Source: Ligustrum vulgare
Taxonomy: Eukaryota > Streptophyta > Magnoliopsida > Lamiales > Oleaceae
DNA length: 64,000 nt
Reading direction: 5' to 3'
Assembly: GCA_963555705.1 (NCBI GenBank)
Contig: OY743184.1
Span: 21,729,859 to 21,793,858 of the forward strand
This document shows, piece by piece, positions 57,868-64,000 of the stretch. The position numbers and the translations under genes were made by a program. The notes below the pieces were generated by a model. The model was not told where the DNA came from and ran no database searches. It saw only the letters and a program-made list of their open reading frames with translations. Numbering within the stretch: position 1 is the first letter of the stretch; every line of letters begins with the position of its first letter.

Positions 57868-58334
57868 TACGGTTGAATCTGATAGTGGCTGTGATCCTCT
57901 CTTAGTGACCATTCTTGGTGTTCACTTGTCTCGGAAAATTGGCGAGATCATTTCAACTCATTATTGTTATAAGAATTAGATTCTTGATTATATTTTTTGC
58001 GGATTTTGTGTTTTGATGAGCTTGTTGTGATTAAATTATTAATTACTGTTAGTATAGCCTTTCTTTGTGAAATTGTGCATACAATGTGTTACTGCTCATA
58101 TATCTTACTGCCCTTATTGTGTTTATTTGATAAGTGTTGAGATTTTTTGATTGAAAACCAATTTCAGATTTTCTGAGAAAATCTGTTTCTGGATCTTGGT
58201 TTGAAAATCAGATTTTCTGACCTTTTTTGAAAATTGTGTTTTTGAATCTTGAAGGTTTTTTTTTAAAACCTTTTTTCTGTTGATTTGTGAATTGAATTGT
58301 AAATTCACAAATAGACTCATTTTTAGAACCGGTT

Positions 58335-58812
58335 ATGGGTTCGAGGGTCAAATTGTCACAATTCGACGGTAATGGTGACTACTAGATATGGAAACAGAAA
58401 ATAAAGGTCATTTTGGTTCAACAAAGAGTAGCTAACGCTATTGAAGATCCCTATATATTTTCTACTGAACTAAAAGCTAAACCTGACCTCATTAGTGATA
58501 TGAATGAGATAGCTTATAGTTCTATTATCTTACACCTGATAATATTGTGGGACAAGTAGATGAATATAAGATGGCTAGAAACTTTTGGGAAGCCCTTGAT
58601 ATTATGTTTCTAAGTAAGACCTTTCCTAATAAGATCTATCTTCTTGAGAAATTGTTTAGCTTTAGAATGGATCCCGGAAAGGAATTAGAAACGAACTTGA
58701 GTGATTTTAGCATCATAATGAAGAGTCTAGCTCATAATGATAAGAAATTTGATGATGATGACCTAGCAGTGATTTTATTGAATTCTTTACCTGAATCATA
58801 TAGAGATATCAA
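58335..58812 (+). pseudogene. Copia gag (second nested element), N-terminal part
   Basis: The ATG at 58335 starts a Copia UBN2 gag with an SQFDGNGDY motif. A TAG near 58384 replaces an expected Trp. A frameshift near 58538 leads into the frame starting at 58547, with a NFWEALDIMFLSKT segment and a VILLNSLPESYRDI segment. It is interrupted at 58812 by the hAT transposon and continues at 62202-62340 with an AVKYSRDKLT segment and a charged tail. Frame and order agree across the gap, proving that the hAT element landed in this gag. Confidence 0.82.
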
Positions 58813-58830
58813 CTCCAAAGCACGGACACG

Positions 58831-59726
58831 CTCAACAAGTCGGCGAGTTCGTGTCCGACGCGTATCGGACACGGACACGAGCCGACACGCCGGCGACACG
58901 AGTCCGACACACCATTTTTCGTGTCAGAAAATGGTTCTTATATGATACGGGTCGGACACGTCCAAGAACAAGAAAAAAAAACAGAGAACGAAGATCGAAT
59001 GAAGGACCGAAGTCTGAAAGAAGAGAAAAGGAGTCTTACCTGTTGCAGAAACCGGAACGGACGAAGAAGATGGCGTCGACTTGCACGGAAGAAGATGCCG
59101 CTGAGTTGCAGGGTCTTCATTGTTGGGAAGAAGAGAAACGGAGAAGATGACCAGAGCAGGGAAGAAGAGAAACGGAGAAGACCAGACAAGGGAAGAAGAG
59201 GAAGAAGACGGGTCTGCTGTGCTGTTGTCCTTTGTGTGTACTTTTTGATTTTATTTTTCAGATTTTGTGTATAAAAGTGTATTATCTCTTGTGCAATCAA
59301 CAGCAAAAGTCAGTACCCTTTTCTTTTCTTTTTTTTTTTTTTGATCGGAAAAAATAAAGGAAGAGAAAGTCAGTACCCTTTTCTTGTTTCATAAAATGCC
59401 GGTCCACTTGTTATTAAATAATAATAGATATGTGAAGAATTCTCCCACAAGTTAACTGAATTTTACACGTCTCCCATTATTTTAAAATTTAAAGTACACA
59501 TACCAAACAAAAGGTTAAAACAAAGCAAAAGGTTTCTTCTGGTTCAACATACTGCCGAGGAAGGAAAATTCTCCAAGACTAATTTCAACCCTTTTTTTTT
59601 TTCTTTGGAATCTCAATCACAAGAATCATTTGCAAGATCAAGGAAAAGAGATATTTCTACTAAAAATATCGGGTAATATCTTTGTCTATTATTTTATTAT
59701 TTGGTATATTTTATTAGTTTGAAGCT
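58831..59726 (+). other. 5' untranslated and promoter region of the hAT transposon
   Basis: Holds the CGGACACG-rich subterminal block to about 58970, then a purine-rich stretch of GAAGA words (58970-59215). Overlapping short frames there are basic and low-complexity and are not taken as genes. An AT-rich segment leads to the start codon. Confidence 0.5.
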
Positions 59727-61910
59727 ATGAGTACTAGTAACATGAATGAAGATTTAACCAAGCCTCTTTGGAAATATGTTACAAAATTTGATAAACTAAA
59801 TGAAGGAGGTGGAAATATTTCTTGGCAATGTAACTTTTGCAATACAACCAAAAAAAGTTCATATACTAGGGTTAGAGCACATTTGATGAAATTGTCGGGT
59901 AGTGGTATTGGACCTTGTCCAAAAGTAACCCAAAGAGACATAAATGAAATGCAAAGATTAGAAGAAGAAGTGAAAATGAGGAGTAAAGAGTCAAAACGGG
60001 TCCCATTGCCAATGGAAAACTTGAGTTCGATTGGTAGTTACACATTAGAGGAAAAGAAAAGAAAGGGTAGTTCAATTGAAAAGGCCTTTAGCATTACATC
60101 ACGTGATCAATTGGATTCGGAAATTGCTAGAATGTATTATTCAAGTGGTTTAACCTTTCACCTTGCAAGGAATCCTTATTACATGTCTTCTTATACCCTA
60201 GCCGCGAATAGTCCATTGTCAGGATATAAGCCTCCCGGTTATAATAAGTTGAGAACCACCCTACTTCAAAAAGAGAAAAGAAATGTGGAACGATTACTAC
60301 AACCAATTAAAAGCACATGGGGGGAAAAAGGAGTGACTATTGTGAGTGATGGTTGGAGTGATCCACAAAGAAGGCCACTAATTAATTTTATGGCCGTGAC
60401 CGAAAGTGGACCAATGTTTTTACGGGCGGTTGATTGCTCGGGTGAGATCAAAGATAAATATTTTATTGCTAACTTGATAAAGGATGTTATAGAAGAAGTT
60501 GGCCCCGAAAAGGTTGTTCAAGTTATTACCGATAATGCGGCTAATTGTAAGGGTGCCGGACAAATAATTGAAGTGCAATATCCTCATATTTTTTGGACAC
60601 CATGTGTTGTACACACACTTAATCTTGCTTTGAAAAATATATGTGCGGCAAAGAACGTTGAGGATAATTTGATTACATATGAGGAATGCAATTGGATAAC
60701 TTGTCTTCATGAAGATATAATGGCCATTAAACATTTTATCATGAACCATTCTATGAGAAGAGCAATGTTTAATGAATTTGTGACCTTGAAGTTGTTAGCA
60801 GTAGCCGAAACACGATTTGCTTCTATTATAGTCATGATGAAAAGGTTTAAGCTTATCAAACGTGGGCTTCAAAACATGGTGATTGATGAGAAATGGTCAA
60901 GTTATCGAGAAGATGATGTGCAAAAGGCAAGTTTTGTGAAGATGAAATTACTTGATGATATTTGGTGGGACTCTATAGACTATGTTATTTCTTTCACTAG
61001 TCCTATTTATGACATGCTTCGATTTTGTGATACGGATAAACCATGTCTTCACTTGGTTTATGATATGTGGGATACAATGATAGAGAAAGTCAAAGCGGTC
61101 ATTTATAGGCATGAAGGAAAGCGTCAAGATGATGTTTCATCATTTTACGATGTTATTCACAAAATACTTGTTGATCGTTGGAACAAGAATAACACCCCAC
61201 TTCATTGCTTGGCTCACTCATTGAATCCAAGGTAATTATTCTAATTTATATATTTATTTAAATTTTTCATTGTTCAAATCTCTATTATTATTGATTAGTT
61301 ACTAACTTACTTACTATAATTTGTTTTTCATTTCTTTAGGTATTATAGTGAGGAATGGCTTAATGAAGATTCCAATCGTACACCTCCACATAGAGATGCG
61401 GATGTTTCTCGAGAAAGGTTAAAATGTTTCAAAAGATACATGTTGTCAAATGAGGAGCGAACTAAAGTGAATTTGGAGTAGTCGAAATTCTCAATAATGG
61501 GAGAAGATTTTGGTGATATTGATTCCATCTATGACCGTTACCACTTGGATCCAAAAACTTGGTGGGTCATTCATGGCTCTAGTGCACCTAACCTTCAATC
61601 TTTTGCGTTGAAAATATTGGCACAACCATCTTCTTCATCATGTTGTGAACGAAATTGGAGTATTTATTCCTTTGTGCACTCTCTTAAGAGGAATAAGTTA
61701 ACTCCAAAACGTGCCGAAGATCTAGTATTTGTGCACAGCAATCTTCATCTCTTATCACGGAGGAGTCCACAATATTTACAAGGAGAGTCTAAGATGTGGG
61801 ATCTCGGTGGTGATGCATTTGACTCTTTTGAAGATGTTGGTACACTTGAAGTTGCTACTTTGTCTTTAGATGAACCGGAGTTGGAGGCTATGATAATCGC
61901 CGATGATTAA
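59727..61910 (+). pseudogene. hAT transposase (BED finger, DUF659, dimerisation domain), one stop codon
   Basis: The exons are 59727-61231 and 61340-61910; the intron 61232-61339 has GT...AG ends and its removal keeps the frame. The product would be about 691 residues. Domains: BED zinc finger (about 12-70, CNFC with a later HLMK and C), DUF659/RNase-H-like core (about 190-320) with an IVSDGWSD aspartate, a VITDNAANC aspartate and a CVVHTLNL segment, and the hAT C-terminal dimerisation region (about 605-660) with CERNWS, whose Glu completes the catalytic triad. An in-frame TAG at 61479-61481 is the only lesion seen. It would cut and paste the element in the nucleus. Confidence 0.88.
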
Positions 61911-62201
61911 AATGAAGATGTTGAAGATTTGACTAGAGATGAATGATAATATTTATGTCATCTTTTGCTTTTTGTTGAACTCAAATTATGAGAAAATATG
62001 TATGAAATGTTAAGTTTGATATATATGCCTATTCATTTGCTATACAAAAAGTGTTACAAAAATTTATTTATTTAAAAAAAAATAAATAAATAATAAATAA
62101 TGAACGTGTCGTGTCGTGTCCCAAGTTTTTCCGAAAATCACGTGTCGACGTGTCCGACACGTATCGTGTCCGACACTCGTGTCCGTGTCCGTGCTTCATA
62201 G

Positions 62202-62880
62202 GATATCAAAAAGGCCGTAAAATACTCTAGGGACAAATTGACTCAAGCTATTGTGATAGATGTTGTGAAATCAAAAGAATTTGAAATTAAGCAAGAACAA
62301 AAAGCTAGCCAGAGAGAGATGAGGTGATTGTGATATCTTGTTCTAATTTGGACCCGAGTGAGGATTATGTGTTATTAAATCCTTTTGACTCCATTGATAT
62401 ATAAATTTAATTGTGAAATTTCATATGCATGAATGGCTACTTGATTTGATGCATTTTTCATGTTACATCCCACAATGATTTGTTCAACAATTTGCATGAA
62501 TATGATTTTGATCATGTTGTTTTGTGTAATGATATTGCATACAAAGTTGTTGGGATGGGTGATATTTTTGTTAAATTTGATAGGGGTTGTGTGCTCACTT
62601 TAAGGGAGTTATATATATTCATAAGATGAATAGGATTTTGATATCTATGGGTCAATTAGAAGAGATGCGAGATCATGAAAACTATTAAGGGTGTTCTTGT
62701 AACTTGTAGGGGAGTTATAAGATATGGTGTATATGTTACCATTGCTTATGTGATTAGAGATGTTGATTCCTCCGTTTCATTTACCAACACAAATGACATG
62801 TATGAGTTGCACACTATGGGTGCACAGAAGAATGATAAGGGGCTCAGAGCTTCTTGGTGATATAGGTGCTGTTGTAGGAG
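62202..62880 (+). pseudogene. Copia gag end, protease and pre-integrase remnants
   Basis: After the hAT element the gag resumes and ends near 62340. A decayed protease follows. The active-site region near 62430 reads EWLLD and has lost the usual DSG. A later part reads GDIFVKFDRGCVLTL in one frame and ISMGQLEEM in another. The 61-codon piece 62675-62860 is the GAG-pre-integrase domain (GVLVTCRGVI, then TNTNDMYELHTM). Homology fades near 62970. Integrase core, reverse transcriptase and 3' LTR are not seen before the window ends. Confidence 0.72.
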
Positions 62881-64000
62881 ATCATGGGTTGTAGAATGAT
62901 ATAGCTAAAATGCAATTTGAGGAAGGTGTGTGCGGAAGTGTATTAATCAAGACATGTGATCTCATGCTTGGCCAAATATGTAAATAAAAATAAATTTAAG
63001 GAGCTTTCAAAATTAAACCTTCTTGACGTACGTTGTTGGTTGCTGCTTCTTACGTTTCTTTTTTGATCCCACGTCTCACTATGTTGAATTACTGGGCTAT
63101 GTTTCCCTTGCGACCACTTGCCTAGCGGTACTCCAGTTGCCTGAATTCTTAATAGATCCGTACGTATTTGAACAAAGTAAGAAAAGTGAAGAAAACATTG
63201 GATTTTTTATTGAAAACGGAAGGTTTAAGAGAAAAACTCTTAAACTTATTTAATTACATATTTTTGATCCAAGTGTGGATCACTGTCTTGAAGGTGTTTA
63301 ACCTTGATACATTTTTCAGAGTAAAATTCAAAAAGAAAATTGAAGCGAAAAATTTCCTCCTCCTTCCTTCTCTCTTTTCTCCCTTTTATAGTCCTCCGTT
63401 GTTCTCCTTTCCTGTTGAATTCATCAGAGTGCCTTTATTCTTCACGTGATTATTTTTAGTAGCCTTTGTAGCCTTTTTGACTTTTTTCTCCCAACTTGTA
63501 GCCTTTTTGACTTTTTCTCCCAACTTTTTTCTCTTTCTTCATTTGTTACGAGAAATTTCCTTCTCTTGTCATTTTTCTCTTTCCTCTTTTTTCCTTCTTT
63601 TTGTCTTCTTTTGCTTTCTTTTCTTTTCTTCTCTTGTCCTTTTTCTCTTTCCTCTTTTTTCCTTTTTCTCTTTCTTCATTTGTTACGAGAAATTTCCTTC
63701 TCTTGTCCTTTTTCTCTTTCCTCTGGGCTATGTTTCCCTTGCGCCACTTGCCTAGCGGTACTCCAGTTGCCTTGCCACCATAGTTATGGAGAACACTAGT
63801 ACACAAATTAATTGTTATACACAAATTAATTGTTATACATGTCATGCACATATTCATCTCATAAATTCTGAATTTCATATTTGCGAATTTTATGAAGAAT
63901 TTTATAGACACCAAGTTTTTGCAGGAGTCCACAAAGACTCTTTAGAAAACTGTAGACAACAAAAAGATAAAGCTTTAAAAAATTATTACGAATCTGTTTC
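62881..64000. other. Unassigned end of window with repeats of a pyrimidine-rich block
   Basis: No gene recognised. A 50-55 bp block beginning GGGCTATGTTTCCCTTGCG occurs at about 63094-63143 and again at 63725-63774. Between them, 63528-63588 and 63666-63722 share a TTCATTTGTTACGAGAAATT core in a CTTTTTCTCTTTCC-rich background. The frames across it are low-complexity. Confidence 0.55.

Larger units (their letters stand above)
58813..62201 (+). mobile_element. hAT transposon, near full length, with transposase gene
   Basis: A perfect 8-bp duplication GATATCAA flanks it (58805-58812, 62202-62209). Ends CTCCAAAGCACGGACACG and, inverted, CTATGAAGCACGGACACG form imperfect terminal repeats. Both subterminal regions carry many CGGACACG/CGTGTCCG words (58821-58970, 62105-62196), probable transposase-binding sites. 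One intron-containing transposase gene lies between them. It is 3,389 bp long. The intact ends and nearly intact gene suggest fairly recent activity. Confidence 0.92.

Noticed and set aside
63446..63932. Phe/Ser/Leu-rich frames and the Lys-rich antisense frame
   Set aside because: Products of a pyrimidine-rich repeat. Similar frames appear in several phases and on both strands.

Overview
This is nuclear DNA of a flowering plant. Every recognisable coding segment belongs to a plant transposable-element lineage: Ty1/Copia, Ty3/Gypsy of the Tat and Athila types, an L1-type LINE, hAT DNA transposons, a Helitron and MITEs. There is also one endogenous plant pararetrovirus (Caulimoviridae). I find no host protein-coding gene, rRNA, tRNA or CRISPR array. 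The dense nesting and high solo-LTR content resemble pericentromeric or other gene-poor heterochromatin. The species cannot be told from the sequence; a dicot is likely but not shown.

Layout. 1-5374: an internally deleted Copia element (529-4632, target duplication GTTTG) whose 3' LTR holds a Helitron (2762-4503), followed by an antisense Copia solo LTR. 5452-9316: the 5' part of a Tat-type Gypsy element, cut off in its RNase H. 9317-about 13740: an antisense, decayed pararetrovirus fused to that break. 14607-16145: an antisense Athila-type solo LTR in TGG-rich DNA. 16683-24394: a non-coding Tat-like element in antisense, with a hAT MITE in one LTR and 52/88-bp tandem arrays next to its 3' LTR. 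25391-31427: a second copy of the same hAT MITE, holding a gag-only Copia element (26897-31332).

31979 to about 46545: one L1 LINE in antisense, cut into four pieces by an Athila element (32400-38084, CACAC), a 2.5-kb solo LTR (41181-43694, GTATG) and a hAT derivative (44437-45830, ACGCTGGT). 46927-49420: a second copy of the 2.5-kb solo LTR (AAGAA). 50235-51870: another antisense Athila-type solo LTR (TGAAA). 52791-about 63000: a SIRE-like Copia gag broken by a second Copia element. That second element holds a very young 1.9-kb Gypsy derivative with identical LTRs (55962-57867) and a nearly intact hAT transposon (58813-62201, GATATCAA).

The parts do not form a working pathway. They form a stratigraphy in which target-site duplications and split reading frames give the order of insertion. 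The most interesting pieces are the pararetrovirus with its promoter-region duplication, the 1.9-kb element with one open frame running from LTR to LTR, the gag-only Copia element, the hAT transposase broken by a single stop codon, and the tandem arrays of the Tat-like element. All target duplications, LTR ends and motifs were read by eye. Family names below superfamily level are inferred from protein motifs.
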